A stretch of 64,000 nucleotides of DNA, taken from assembly GCA_015501585.1 (NCBI GenBank), contig JADNRY010000035.1, positions 124,001 through 188,000 on the forward strand, in the 5' to 3' direction. This stretch comes from Rhodocollybia butyracea (taxonomy: Eukaryota; Basidiomycota; Agaricomycetes; Agaricales; Omphalotaceae). Shown piece after piece: positions 22,898-35,130 of the stretch (position 1 is its first letter; each line of letters starts with the position of its first letter). The notes under the pieces were generated by a model. The model had not been told where the DNA came from and did not search any database. It worked only from the letters and a program-made list of their open reading frames with translations. The translations under genes were made by a program, and so were the position numbers.

Positions 22898-23167
22898 AAA
22901 TGTTCACTACAGGCGGCGTCACTTTGACTAGTGATGTTCAAGTGATTTAATTGTTCTATATATTATACGCGTTTAGAGTAGGTATTAGTTGCTGGTAATA
23001 CAATTCTTACAGCGCTTATTTCTAAAACTGCTTACGTGACCTCATATTGTGAGTCTGCGTATCTCAGCTTTCATCTCTCCTTTCAGGGTGTTTCCATCCA
23101 GCGTTGAAAATTATCCATTTCCTTCTGGAATCTTCCCTTTCTCGGAAGTTCTGAACAGGAATTTGCA

Positions 23168-25673
23168 ATGCTTCTGGGGCAGTTGCCAGAACATATTCTG
23201 GACAGTGAGCATCTTTTCACGCGTTTTTCGATTGAGAACCTAAGCCCCGCCTATAGAGCTCGTGCAGACGTCGTTGATCCTTAATCCGTCTTTACGAATC
23301 GCGTTTCTTTCTTCTTTTGGCTCTCGAATACACGCCTCGTCGGTTCGAGTACTATTTTCGTCGTTAGATGTCGAGGACGACTCTTGTCTTTGCGACAGCG
23401 AAGAACATCTGCGAAAATTCCCAGTATATCCTCTAGTCGCCAATCCGGATAGATATGCTCACGTTGTGAGGTCACTGACTATCACAAATCCCAACCCAGA
23501 AAACAGAATTTCAGAAACTCAAGCTTCTAGGCCTCTCGATGCTGATCTTATATCGCATCTTCTTCAGCAATGTTTGAACCTTGAAGATTTCCTTTGGACA
23601 AGTTCGCTTCGACCTCCTGATGGTATATGCGAGGTTGGTGGCCTATTTTTATCATGCAACCGTTGAATAATACTCTTGGGATAGCAATTATCTTTGTTCA
23701 ATACTCGACTCAAGCGATTTGATCACCGCCCCTCTTATTCCAGGGATAGACGCACCACGCTGACGAAGTGGGACGCGTCATCTCTTTCTTTGTTGAGTAC
23801 CCTTCCAGTTGTAACGCTGGCCCTTTCTGGCCTCTCACAAGTCGGAGCGGGAGCACTGGTACACATGCTCTGCAACCTCGGAGAAGATAGCGTTCTGGAA
23901 AATTTAAATCTGGATCTCGTATGGCTTGATGAAAAGCTCTGTGATGCCATTGCAGAGGCAGGAAAGAAAATTCGTCGATTGCGTCTAAGTACAAACGGGA
24001 CCAAGTTGAACGATAAAGGCTTGACGACAATATTGGAAAAGTGCGATAACATGGAAGAATTAAATTTGGACGAAGTTCAGGGTGAGATTATCAAGTGTAA
24101 TACTTACTTCCTTTATGTCCTTATTCATTTGCCCATCATAGGTCGCATCAGTCGCTCGATGTGGACAAAACCTACCGTCTTTCCATCAGCTCTTCGGTGC
24201 CTTCGTATTCATATATCCGAAACGGGGCCCCACCATTCTTGGGCTATTGATCACTTGAACTCTTTGCACTCGTTCCCGTTGGAGCAACTCACTGAAATAT
24301 GCATAGCAAGACAATCAGGTATACCCACCGTACAAGATCATACTACGGCAGTTTTCGAAGGCCGCGTGAACAGTGTTGTTTCTTTGAAGCCTATTCCCTT
24401 CGCACTCTCAGAACGCCTACGGGGTTGCAAATATTTAAAAAATCTTCACTGCGATTTCTGGGCGTTTCCTGTCTCTGATGTCAAGTTTCTTCTCGAAAGG
24501 TGTCCCAAGCTAGAGGTTTGTGGTTTAGAACATATATCTGAACCTTTCTGAGCTTGCCATTAGAGCCTCAAAATATGCCTCGATGAGTCTTTTACCAAGT
24601 TGTTAGGCCTTACTTCCACCTCTGCCTTTCTTTCAAACCTGCACACAATATCAGTTTCCGTTAATCCCGAACATGCACCCGGAGTCCCTCCTCCATGCCT
24701 CCTGCCCAATGTAGTACCTGTCGTAGTATCTCTGCCTGCCTCTACAGCAAAATCAACCTCAACTCAACTTCTGGATCTTGATCAAATGCAGACGCAAACC
24801 TGTCTGGAGAAAAGCGTTGGGGATCCTTCTCTGCCACTTCTTCGTGATGTAAAACGCTTCGTTCGCAAGTTTCCCAAGCTTGAGCTCTTAGGTCCGTGAA
24901 TATAAATTACCATGTATCTAGGCTGACACGGATTTACAGAATGGTACGGGAGCTATGGACGAGGCTCGTGGGCTGTGAAAAGGCCGGCAACTACATCCAA
25001 AATCAGCATCAATGTTTCCGTTGACTACATGACTCCTCGATTGTCCACGGAGATTTGGAATGAGATATTGCAAGAAGATCAGATCCGAGATTTTCTTGAC
25101 CGAAGTTGTTCCTGGTTGAACGAACCGCGTCGAGGCCAACAATGGACTGGCGAACAAGCAGAGCTGCTTCAACCTCCCAGTGTTGCGCACTCGGAGAAAG
25201 ATTTCATAGACCAGACGAACCCTCACCGACCAGGGAAGAAATCGAGGGTTCCATCCATCTCTATTTCCACATCGTCCTCGTCTATCAGTGACACGAATAT
25301 GCCAGCAACGCCTAGCAGGTCGTCTGCTTCACCGGTAGATGTATATTCTCCATCGACCTCACCTGTTCATTCGCCAGTAGCTTCAAGATCTAGACATCCA
25401 GACTTTAGCTCGAATTCACACTTTGCTCCGTCACCAATTCGGGAGCATAAACGTTTTCCATCGGAATCTTCACGCTCTCGGACCGTTGGAAAGACCAGCG
25501 GTGGATCCACACCAGATTCACCCAGGAAGTCTAGTCGCGGTAGAGGTAGAGGTAGAAGTACGCGGACATCGATCGAAGAAGGACGTATTGGACGACCATC
25601 GGCCGTCAGAGAAGAGACAAGATACCTTCCATCGAAGGTGACCAAAGGGCGAGGAGACGGGAACCGGAAGTAG
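23168..25673 (+). CDS. F-box/LRR-like protein of unknown function
   Basis: Proposed start at 23168, giving MLLGQLPEHILD, which looks like the first helix of an F-box (LPxxIL). Splicing out about 23203-23256 joins it to KLVQTSLILNPSLRIAFLSS. LRR-like segments follow: HVVRSLTITNPNPEN, LISHLLQQCLNLEDFLWTSS, VLENLNLDLVWLDEKL, IRRLRLSTNGTKLNDKGL, CDNMEELNLDEVQG and LLERCPKLESLKICLDE. The leucine-rich part ends near 25080. The last 180 residues are a Ser/Pro/Thr-rich disordered tail with an RGRGRGR stretch (about 25535-25560). Agaricomycetes carry many such F-box/LRR proteins, typically substrate adaptors of SCF ubiquitin ligases. The F-box itself is weak, and I cannot name a substrate. Stop TAG at 25671-25673. 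Confidence 0.6.
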
Positions 25674-26003
25674 CATGAGCTCACAAATTTTGCAAAAGAG
25701 CTGTAACATATACTCGTATATTTGTCAAAGTGAAAAGTTGTTAGATCAGCCAAATAGTATGGATTGATCAATACTTTCTTCCACCAACTCAATTTGTCGA
25801 TCCAATCATCCCAATGATGATCCAATTCTCCCAGAAATAAGGTCGTCGATACTACGTGTGGTAATTGATAAGTAAATGTTCCAATGTTTGATGGACTTTT
25901 GATCTACACGTGAGCTTGTTCTAAACTAACAAGCCGACCATTTTTTCTTGTCGCGTCCGACGTGATACTAGTCTCCATCCCGTTATTATCCAGCTTTCTC
26001 ATC
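25674..26003. other. Intergenic, promoter of phosphatase gene
   Basis: 330 bp between two same-strand genes. It holds the 3' end of the F-box/LRR-like gene and the promoter of the phosphatase gene. ACACGTGAG (25909-25917) contains a CACGTG E-box about 90 bp before the ATG. Nothing else recognised. Confidence 0.5.
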
Positions 26004-27872
26004 ATGGCCCAATACACACACTCTGGTCAGCCAATACTGGAAGCAGCAGACAGACTGGAACGACTCGCGTCGCAGCATCACATTAGTGAATACAGCTGCC
26101 TTAAATACGGGCCTGCAGGATATCCTGGCAGATACGTTCCATTGTCTGTGCAATCCCCGGAAACTTTCAAAGAGCTTCGTGCACGTCAGGCTGAATGGTC
26201 AAACGCAAAAGCCTGGTGGTACAGCGAAAACTCAAAAACAATGTCCCCAATTGTCCTAGGCCCTTCGGGAGCTGATACGCCTTCAGATGGCCTCACACAG
26301 CAATTGTCTGCAGCAATGGACGAGCAATTGCCAACCGAAGGAAATTCTGTCCGATCCTTTTCTATGGCTGCCCATCCTATCAAAACTTCGTTGTCACATC
26401 CCATAAAGTAAGTCTTGTAGTTTTTGTATTAAGTTCCAAACTGACACAATTCACCAAGTATATCTGCTATAATACCTCCAGAAATACTTGCTATAATTTC
26501 TTCGCATCTAATGTTCACGTCTTCCGGCGCCTCTGCTAGTACTCAGCCCACTGTTTTCGAAGTTCCGTCTCCCTTCACCTTAGATCGCTTCATTATTGCA
26601 CATTCACAGGCCCAATCATCCGCACACTCACATCGAAATTCTACACTACCTCCACCCTTTCCGGTAGATGCACCTCTAAGTCCCCATCTCCGTACTCGTT
26701 CTCACGTCTCCGAAGCATTACAAGCTGCGATAAATTCCGGAATCAAATCCGGTGCTAACGCACTCTCCGGGGATGACACAGAACCTCGTACCACCTTCCA
26801 TTCCAATGGTTCCTCCGTCTCAATTTCCATTTCGCTGAAGCCGCTGCACCGAACGACTTCCGAGTCAGCGCCTTCCAATCCGGAAACGCAGCCCTCGGTG
26901 GAGCCTTTGGATCTTCCTTCTGAAGCAACTTCAGAAACTGGTCCACCAACGAATGCAGAGCTTCAAGCAGAAGCGCAACTACCAACGGTGGACTCAGCCC
27001 CTGCTCCTCAACCAACAACTGCACCATCTTTCTTTTTAGGGAACTTGTTTCTGTCTTCGTGCCCAGGCAAAAAAGGTGAGCTTTTGTTTTGCTGCTAACC
27101 AAATGATCGCTCATTTTCAATGTACTAGTCCGGCTGCAGGGACCTGTGAAAGGTCGTTCAGCAGTATGTCGCGATCTTTCCACCGACCTTCAACGTATGA
27201 AGGACCTTGGAGTGGGTTGTGTCGTATGGTGAGTCCCTCGTAACTTGAACCAAGGTTTACAATGCTCACCTGGTAGAACAGCTGTCTCGATGATACTGAG
27301 CTCGAATTTTTGGGCGCTCCTTGGCCCGAATATCAGACTGCAACCAGCAAAATTGGTCTCGACGTTCTGCGCCTCCCTACACCTGAAGGACTTGCCCCCT
27401 CGCTGTCTCCTGCACTCCTAGATGAACAACTTACAACTCTCATTCAACGTTACACCTTACGAGGAATACCTGTCCTCGTCCACTGTAGAGGGGGTGTAGG
27501 TCAGTGCACTTGGCTTATCTCGTCATGTACCCGCTAAACATCACTAACAGGAAGGGCCGGTGTGATTTCCGCCTGTTGGATCATCAAAGTTAGTAAAGAT
27601 CGTCTTCTTTCCGAGAGTTCATGGAACTCAACTTGTCTCTACAGCTCGGACTGTGCGGTTGGCTCGACAGCGCGTTCAGTCCATCGACCCCCACGCTAGA
27701 TTCCAACGTGACGTCACCACAAACCTTGCTCAAGCAAGACGCCCTAGAACTTGTCGAAAAGGTTATTGCAGTTGTACGGCGAAGGCGAAGTCCAAAAGCT
27801 GTTGAAACTTTCGAACAAGCACAGTTTCTTTTGGATTTCATAGAACATCTCAGATCGTTGCATATCGATTAA
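26004..27872 (+). CDS. Dual-specificity/CDKN3-like Cys-x5-Arg phosphatase
   Basis: Protein of about 520 residues. The first 370 residues have short conserved-looking parts (SCLKYGPAGYPGRYVPL) and long Ser/Pro/Thr-rich stretches. The phosphatase domain is at the C-terminus: SFFLGNLFLSSCPGKKVRLQ, AVCRDLSTDLQRMKDLGVGC, then LEFLGAPWPEYQ, LRLPTPEGLAP as the region with the expected general-acid loop, and the P-loop VHCRGGVGRAGV (Cys-x5-Arg, about 27477-27565). That active-site loop is interrupted by an intron at about 27500-27551. VVRRRRSPKAVETFEQ (about 27772-27820) resembles the R.....R..I.....Q segment of PTPs. The closest family I recognise is the CDKN3/KAP-like group. Substrate unknown. Stop TAA at 27870-27872. 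Confidence 0.8.
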
Positions 27873-29673
27873 AATCATCAACCGTGCTCTATTTTTCGAA
27901 GGTAACTCATAGCGTGATTTTATTGCATTGTTTAATGTTTTCGGTCTCAAGGCACCATTCTTCTGCAATACCCTTCATTTGCATGATACCTACTGTAGCA
28001 ATAGTTTTGGCGTTCATCCCTAACTTATTCAATATGTTGATCTTTTCTCGTCTTGTCTGGAACCATGTTCTTAATTCAGCCCAAATTTCAGCACAGCTCC
28101 TCCTTGACATAGTTCAAGAATACCGGATGTTGTTCATCGATCTGGAAGCCCGGTTTGGAGTATCCGGCTAGGGGATTCCTTCCCCTCTTTCAAGTCCTTA
28201 AAGTCAGCTGTCATTCCAGCTGTTCCCGCTACCTTTAGGTAGAGGGTCTTGGTAGGACTCAAATTTATCATTTTTGGCAGGGATCTTCGAAATCTGTTCT
28301 TACTCTGGGTAGCCACATGGCGCCGCTCGGCTGTCTTACGTTCCTACACCATCATTGGCTCATCTATACACAATCTTGGTCAGTAATATATTCAGTTAAA
28401 TTCGATGTTTCGGCCATCGGCGTCTCTCGATTGCCTGCAAGCCGATGGTAGCCACTAATCGTTCAACTTTGTATTTGTTTCTTTGCTTCAACAATGGTAT
28501 TTTCATTCGATGTAGGTGGCCATTCTTTCCACAACCCCAACGTCTATCAGGATAGTCAAAATCCTAGTTTCTTTTATATCATATTCACTATTTTGAGGCA
28601 ACGGCTTGCCCTTTCCGTCGCCTTCGACGTTCTTACGCGTTACCTACTCTACGGCTTACAACGTGTTCACGACGTCTCTACCTTTTACTCTGTGTGAATG
28701 TCCTCCAGGGGTGGACATAGTTCTTGGATCTCAGTTTGCAGATTCTTGGGCTCGAGCCAAGCTCGAGCGAATTGTACCCATCTAGGTACCGTTCTTCGCT
28801 ATGTTGTAATTATTGCCTATTACTGGTGTCTCTAGTCAGTTACTATACTTCTTCCGCTATTCTTATACAAATACAATAAATCACACTTCAATAATTTGCA
28901 GACTGCGATTGGAGGTAGCGGGCCTTGCCGCTTGCCGGCGCTACTCGATTATTTTAAAAACCCTAGGCCGCCCCGTAAAAAAGTTGAGTTTGATGCCGGA
29001 CATGTGATGAGGCCGGCATACCAATGATGTCACAATCCGACGCTCGATTGTCTGTGACTGTTGACCCAACTAATCTGATCATGGATATGGTTTACTGCTA
29101 TACGTATCTGAATCTATCCTACGCGAGCACCTACTGGCAACTCTTTCCTTGAGCATGTCAAACGCGACGATCGACCCGACCCGACAACACGACAACGCGT
29201 GTGTGCCGAGGTCATCACATGTCCGGCATCAAACTTAACTTTTTCATAAGGCGGCCTACGGTTTTTAAAACAGCTGTCACACATAACATTTAATCCGAAC
29301 TATTCTGGTGTGGCTGTCACGTGGGAATTGCTTATCCGAACCGAAATATGGTCATTTTTATCAGAAGCTTGGAGGGCCCTCGGATTAATGAGACTGAGCA
29401 CACTTCAGTATTACTCACCCTCAGGGACTGGGTACAAACTGCTTAAACAGTCGAAATGTATCCACAATCTACACCTTAAGTACATCGCAGAGCCTGTGTA
29501 TTCTCACCCTCCCGAGAGCCTGATTCTACACCTCTCCCCACGCCGCAACTCATGTTTGTCCGCAAAATGCTCCTCAGTTTGATCAAGTTACAAATCGAGG
29601 AAACGTCAAGAATTTCGTGAGAAGTCGATTTCCTTCAATTCCGTCGCAACTCTTTGCCCAGTACTTATCACCT
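27873..29673. other. 1.8-kb gene-free stretch with repeats
   Basis: No reading frame here gives a recognisable protein, and open frames are under 100 codons. Two kinds of structure stand out. XhoI-type palindromes GGCTCGAGCC (28749-28758) and GCTCGAGC (28761-28768) lie close behind CAGGGGTGGACA (28706-28717), which looks like a hAT-type terminal sequence. A large inverted repeat at 28952-29270 is described separately. This looks like old mobile-element debris between the phosphatase and the transporter genes. Confidence 0.5.
28952..29270. repeat. 59-bp inverted repeat pair, MITE-like
   Basis: Left arm 28952-29010 and right arm 29212-29270 are reverse complements with 6 mismatches in 59, by direct alignment. 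Both start TTTTAAAAACC at the outer end and finish GGACATGTGATGA at the inner end. The 201-base core has no coding potential and contains a GACCCGACCCGACAACACGACAACGCG tract (29172-29198). Five of the six arm differences are transitions. I see no clear target-site duplication outside the arms. It could be a decayed MITE or a solo palindrome that can form a hairpin. Confidence 0.7.
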
Positions 29674-31122
29674 ATGGATCCCTTGCAAAGCACCCTCAAG
29701 CCAGATGAAGTTACTTTCGCATTTGTTCAGCAAGGTGTTGCAAAGCACCGGATGAGGTACGACATAGTTTTCTTCAAAGCGGTGAGCTTGGTGTACAGCC
29801 CTTTGTCCAGTTAGGATTTGACAAAGTAATCGCAGGTACTAGCGGGTCTCATGCTGTCCTTTGGGGCCCTCATGAATGAGTTGGTGCAGGATGGTACCCC
29901 ATCTTTGTCTGCAGCAACAGGTAATCCTGCAATACCGAAACTTTTGGGGGGCTTCGTTTTTCCTTCAGGATTCGTGCTGTACCTCCTTTTCCCTTAAATC
30001 CCTATGCTCTTCAGTTTGAATAAATTCTACATAGGATTCCAATGCTAGGCTTGGAGCTTTTGACGAGCAACATGATGGTGGGTACTACTTATCCTGGCGA
30101 ATAACTACCGTGATGTGGCTAATATCAATTAGGTATTCCCAATAGCTATCGCGAGCGGAGCCATCCCTTGGTGGAGTCTTCTAGTCAACTGGATCATTGG
30201 TCCGTTTCTACTTTTTTCAGGTGCGGCTGTTTCTGACTTCGCACAGTTACGTTTGGTAATCTAGCAGGAAGTCTTTTCTCTGGTAAAAGCCTTTATATTT
30301 ATCTTGATTCAAGCGGGGATCCTAATTACATTTTCATACAGCTGCTCTGTTAGTGCGATGTATGTCTCAGTTTACCCTTTCAACCATTCTGTTACTCCGC
30401 TGATTATACTGGTCACCAGTCAGTGCAATCCTTTCTTCGGAACCGTTCGCCACAGGGGTTCAGACATTCGCAATGTAAGGCCAGACGCTGAGATGTATCA
30501 CGACACTGACCCTCTACATAGCAAAAAGGCAGTCACTCCATCTTTTCTGCAAATATTCCTGAGAGGTATAGGCTGCAATATTTTAGTCTGTATTGCAATA
30601 TGGGTATGAATCTCTCGCTGCCAAACCCACTCTGAGATATGTTTTTAACGTGCCAATAGCTTTCCGTAGGAGCAAAGGAGACTGTTTCAAAGGTATGGAT
30701 TTTGGTTGGACAAACGTAGTGTCATTAAGGTATTTTATAACAGTTGATCGCCATATGGATTCCTATTTGGGTTTTCGTTGCCTGCTCTTTTGATCATGGT
30801 TGGTCATTTATTCTTGTAATTCGCTTTTTCGAGACTTTGTGCTTTTTGCAGTCATCGCCAACATGTTCTATATTCCTTTGGGAATTTTATTCGACGCCCC
30901 TTCTCTAACAGTCGATTCCTACATTCGAAAGTGAGTATTTGCAAAGCTCATTTCACACTTCTTGACCAATAGTTGAATACTAGATCTCTCATTGCGACCT
31001 ACCTTGGAAACATTGTCGGAGCCTTCATTGTCTGGGGTCCGGCAGTCTATTTCTACGTTTGGAATTCAGAAAACAAAATTCAGGAGACTGAAGAGGGATC
31101 TCTTACCAAGAGTGACGAATGA
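29674..31122 (+). CDS. Formate/nitrite transporter (FNT) family protein
   Basis: Plasma-membrane channel/transporter for small monovalent anions (formate, nitrite). The ATG at 29674 gives MDPLQSTLKPDEV. FNT landmarks after splicing are KAVLAGLMLSFGALMNELV, LGLELLTSNMMVFPIAIASG, WWSLLVNWIIVTFGNLAGSL, KKAVTPSFLQIFLRGIGCN, ILVCIAIWLSVGAKET, IWIPIWVFVACSFDHVIANM, FYIPLGILFDA and YLGNIVGAFIVWGPAVYFY. The repeated N-half/C-half architecture with GN.AGS and GN.VGA is typical. About ten introns cut it. One very small exon (about 30418-30475, FSAILSSEPFATGVQTFA) lies between two introns, and the frame is only open when it is used. It ends in a short hydrophilic tail with TGA at 31120-31122. About 290 residues. 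Confidence 0.87.
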
Positions 31123-31593
31123 GTTGTTGGATTTGATTTTCATATCCATGTTCGTGATCTACTTAGCTATTATAGGGTTGTAGTTGCATCGGCATCCTTT
31201 GCCCTCTCTTTCCGCCATCATATAGAGGACAACCGGAAATACACTCGTTCTTTCCACTGCTCGCTCTTGATGAGGCATATTCCAAAAAAAAAAAACTCCC
31301 GCGTTCGAAACTTGCAAAGATGATTAGATGCACATGAGATACGCAGCTTTGATCACCTAACATTGTACTATATTTCCATCCACTAAAGAACACCGGCGAT
31401 TTAGCCCAAAGAAAATGCAAGAAAAGACTGTGAGACGGTTTGTACGGTATTAAGTTAGATTCAAACATAATGGGAGGAAGGGAGGGAGTAAGCAGGCGAG
31501 GATGTTGGAGGGTATAGCAAACAAAAAGCGATATAGCATGGCAAACGAAAGAAATCGACAACTATTGGTCCATACATCTATTGATCTTATTCC
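31123..31593. other. Intergenic, convergent 3' ends
   Basis: 471 bp between the FNT gene (+) and chitin synthase (-). It presumably contains both 3' UTRs. An A12 run occurs near 31286-31297. No gene or RNA recognised. Confidence 0.5.
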
Positions 31594-34500
31594 TTAAAAT
31601 TTCGTCGCGGGGTCAAGAGGACCTAAAGGTCCATAACGTTCTCGTGCACCTCCAGGGCCAGCTCTTGATGCACCAAATGATGGAGAGGTAGGTGTATTGG
31701 TAGGAGAAGTAGATCGTGTTAGTGGGGCGTAACCATTGTGCGTAGCAGCGAGTTGCGTAGATGAACCGTTATCTGAAAGCTGATAACGGGGTGTATAGGC
31801 TGGGGTGGACACTGGGGACGGCTGACGATCGTCGAAACCAGATTCTAACATCGCTTCCAACTCGCTTGCATCAACGATCTTCGCCGATTCCAGTCGTCGA
31901 TCCTCTGGCAATATCAAGCCAACAGGAGGAGGAGGATACTGTGAACTTTCCTCGTTGTAGCCGCCGATCTGCATGCCCCAATGATCATCTTCTGAAGAAA
32001 CGATCGAAAATGAATCAGATCCATCGTACTGACTGCGCACATCTCGGGCACTGAGCAGATCGTCTTGGCCAACAACGTATCCTGCAGGATGCTGCCTCTC
32101 AAACTCCCTACGTCTACGTTCTTCACGGCGGATCTTGCGGAGTCGAGACCGCTCCCAGTCCTCCCATCTCCGCAATGGAACACTTTCATTGTTCAATTTT
32201 TTGCTACCAACACTATGGTCGACCTGTTTCGCTTCACCTTCCACTTTCCTGTAGAAAGCAAGTCAAATGTGTTTATATAATAACCTAGGATGAATTATTA
32301 CCTCGTCTCACCCCAAGTAAAGTCGTCGAAATGCCAAAACGCATAGAGTGGCAGTACGAAATTCCACACAGGAAGAGCGGCCAGATAGATCAGCATCCAA
32401 AAGCAGTATACGACTTTGCCAGTCGTAATCAGAATGAGGATACCAGGAAGGCCAAGGACTGAAATAAGGAGGAGAAGTGGAATGGCCTGTTCGAACGTTT
32501 TTGGAGGGTCAATAGCCATTCCCGCAATCAATGTGTATGTGAGCGAGATCGCAATTGGAAGCACTACCGTACCAAGTAGATCCATAAATACCACAAACTG
32601 CATGCTGAAGCAGAAAGTGCCACATAAATCGCGGACGAGTACAAGTTCCATGAGATTATGTACGGTGGAATTGATCCACCGCCGCCGTTGTGAAAGTAAC
32701 ATTTTAAAAGTGTCAGGTACAACGGTCTTACACCGTGCTTGGGGAAGGAACATCATCTTACGGTTAGGAAATGTTCTGAGAAGGATGGTGGTCAAGAACC
32801 GATCCTCTCCAAGAAGGAGTAAATTCTTTTGATGCAAGGTTGTTACGTCATTCTGGCTGTACTGCTTTACGATCTCGGGTTTGATGATGAGAGGAATCCA
32901 GTCGTCACCACTTGTCTTTCTGGCCTTCAGACGGAACATGGAAAAACAACCGGGAAGACACGTAACACCACCAAATGCTGCTTCGAAGGCTTTGGCCATT
33001 TGGTGGGAAATAAAATACTCGAACACCTGAATGGCTGTAACCCAGCTCTGGCGTTTGTTGGCGATACGAGTTTCTCCACAGCAGCCCATGATCATCTGGT
33101 CGTTGTGCATACAGTTGACCAGCGCTCCAAGGGATTCAGGGAAGACTTTTGTATCCGCATCAACCTGTTATGCACAATGAGTCGAGAGAAGCGGTTACAA
33201 CTGGGCAGAGTATCACACACCATAAGAACAACTTCGAAGAAATCAGGAGTGACTCCCATGAGAATGTGCATTTTCCGGAAGAGATCGAAATCCAAAGGCG
33301 ACATCCGATCATTGTATGTCACCCGAGAGAAAAAGTTCATCAAGATGAGCTGGCTGTCTCGCTTTCCCCGGTTTCCAGCTTTTTTCCCAGCGGCAGCCTC
33401 AGCTTCTGTACCGCATTTTACGACAATGACCGTAGGCGTACGTCGACCGGCAACAGCTTGAGGGCATCATTAGCTAAAGCCCTTCCCAGTAAGTGAGATA
33501 CGCACTGTAATGTCCAGCGTACACCATTGCACGATTGATTGCTTTCTCTCCTGATCCGACTGCTTCGTACAACATAGGAGTGGGGTTCCCGAACCGGGGA
33601 TCTGCATCTAATAAACCAACACAGATATCGGGCGTACTGTTCTTCTCTCCCGCACCAGTGATCATCCCATCTGCAACGACAAATATCAGCTTTCGCGAAT
33701 CGCTGTACGTTGTTCGTGATATTGAGTCAAGTGTTGTTCGCAACGAGTCCTCGCCTTCAGAATAGCATGTAACGAGGCAAATCGCAAAGAGCTCTGCACC
33801 TATTGAAGCTAGACTCATGACCGGAGCGACTGCACTATCCGATGACGAATTAGTGAGGGTAGTGGAAGATGCGAACGAGCGATCAGACTTGTAGTCCTTC
33901 TTTCCAAGTTTCCGCGCGCCACCTCCAGTGCCTGCCCATGGTGCTGTACCTGCTCTGTTATCTATGGATACATTGGCGCCTTCTGGCATGACAGCTGGAC
34001 TAATAGCATTTCGATTTAGAGTGTCGCTATCGGGGGCAACAGCGAGACGGCCTGAAAGGAACCAGCTAAATATGCAGGCCATGATGAAACGGATGAGGAC
34101 GAGACCAAGAATGACAATGAGGCCAGCATAGAGAATCAACTGAGAAGCAAAGCATCCCGGTGTAATTTTGTCGATATTACCGGCATAGTATCGCTGTTTA
34201 AGACACGGCACCGCCGATTGGAGGTCTGAACGACTGTAGAACAGCCGGGTGCCATCTTTGCCACTAACTGAAACAGTTGTTTGTAGCAAAGTGCGCAAGG
34301 CAGCATCTACATCGTCGGTCGGAACGCCGGTTGGATGCATATTCATGTAAGTGGTCATGTTGAGAACTGCTCCGTCAATGACAAAATAGTTTTGAAGGGC
34401 AGTAACCTGTTGCCAAGAATAACCGACGAGGTCACCGGTATCCTGCATACCGAGACTGGTAAAAGTGGAGGACGAGTTGATATTGCCGAGGGGACAAGGA

Positions 34501-35130
34501 TTGGTGTTGGAACAAGGAGCATCCAAGGCAACACGGAAAGAAAGGCCAGAACATGCGTTGAAATCTGAAGCGTCTCTATTAAAAAGCTGGGTGATATCCT
34601 GGGCTGACGAGGCTTCGGAAAGGGCGAGCAAGTTGACAGGGCTAGACGAGGCGGAAGACACATTATAAACATGCCCCAGAACGCCTAAAGTGCCTGGTGC
34701 CGAATTGAAACGTAGGAATTGCGTCTGAGTGCTCTGATCCTGTGGACACAGGACCCGTTGTGCCCCTACTGTTGCAAAACCCACAACTCCACAAAGAATG
34801 AGAATGATGATACAGAGCGTCATCTTCTCCCTCCAGGCCTGTCTGACATTTTTATCCTTCAAGCCGCCTAATGAGCTGAGCAAAAATCCTGGAGCCCAGA
34901 ACGTCAATACGCGAGAGGTTAACCGCCAGATTTCTGATCCATTATAGTCCGAGCCGGTAAACTGGTGCTGTATGGGAATTTATAAGATCGACTGGTGCCA
35001 CAGATCGCTCTGGGCGAGTCAGAGTTTTGGCACGGCGTATTGTTGCGCCAGTGGAGGGAGGGGTTGGGCGAATTGCAGTGGGAATTGGAACGTCAGTAAA
35101 GTCAACGTTGGATTGGAAACGAAGGGCCAT
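31594..35130 (-). CDS. Class IV chitin synthase (Chs3-like)
   Basis: Processive GT2 enzyme that polymerises UDP-GlcNAc into wall chitin at the plasma membrane. The start was taken at 35130 ([14 protein letters not shown]); an in-frame upstream stretch exists. The N-terminus has [33 protein letters not shown] and a luminal domain with [17 protein letters not shown]. Membrane segments follow ([20 protein letters not shown]). The catalytic domain shows [104 protein letters not shown] (ED motif) and [14 protein letters not shown] (QRRRW product-binding motif, about 32670-32700). The multi-TM C-terminus ends with a hydrophilic, Ser/Thr/Pro-rich tail of about 200 residues. Class IV is inferred from the N-terminal organisation and lack of a myosin head. 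Few introns. Confidence 0.93.

Noticed and set aside
25367..25825. 152-codon antisense frame under the F-box/LRR gene
   Set aside because: It is the reverse strand of a Ser-rich coding region, which keeps antisense frames open; no family resemblance.
33149..33496. Plus-strand open frames across the chitin synthase
   Set aside because: Antisense shadows of a well-supported gene.
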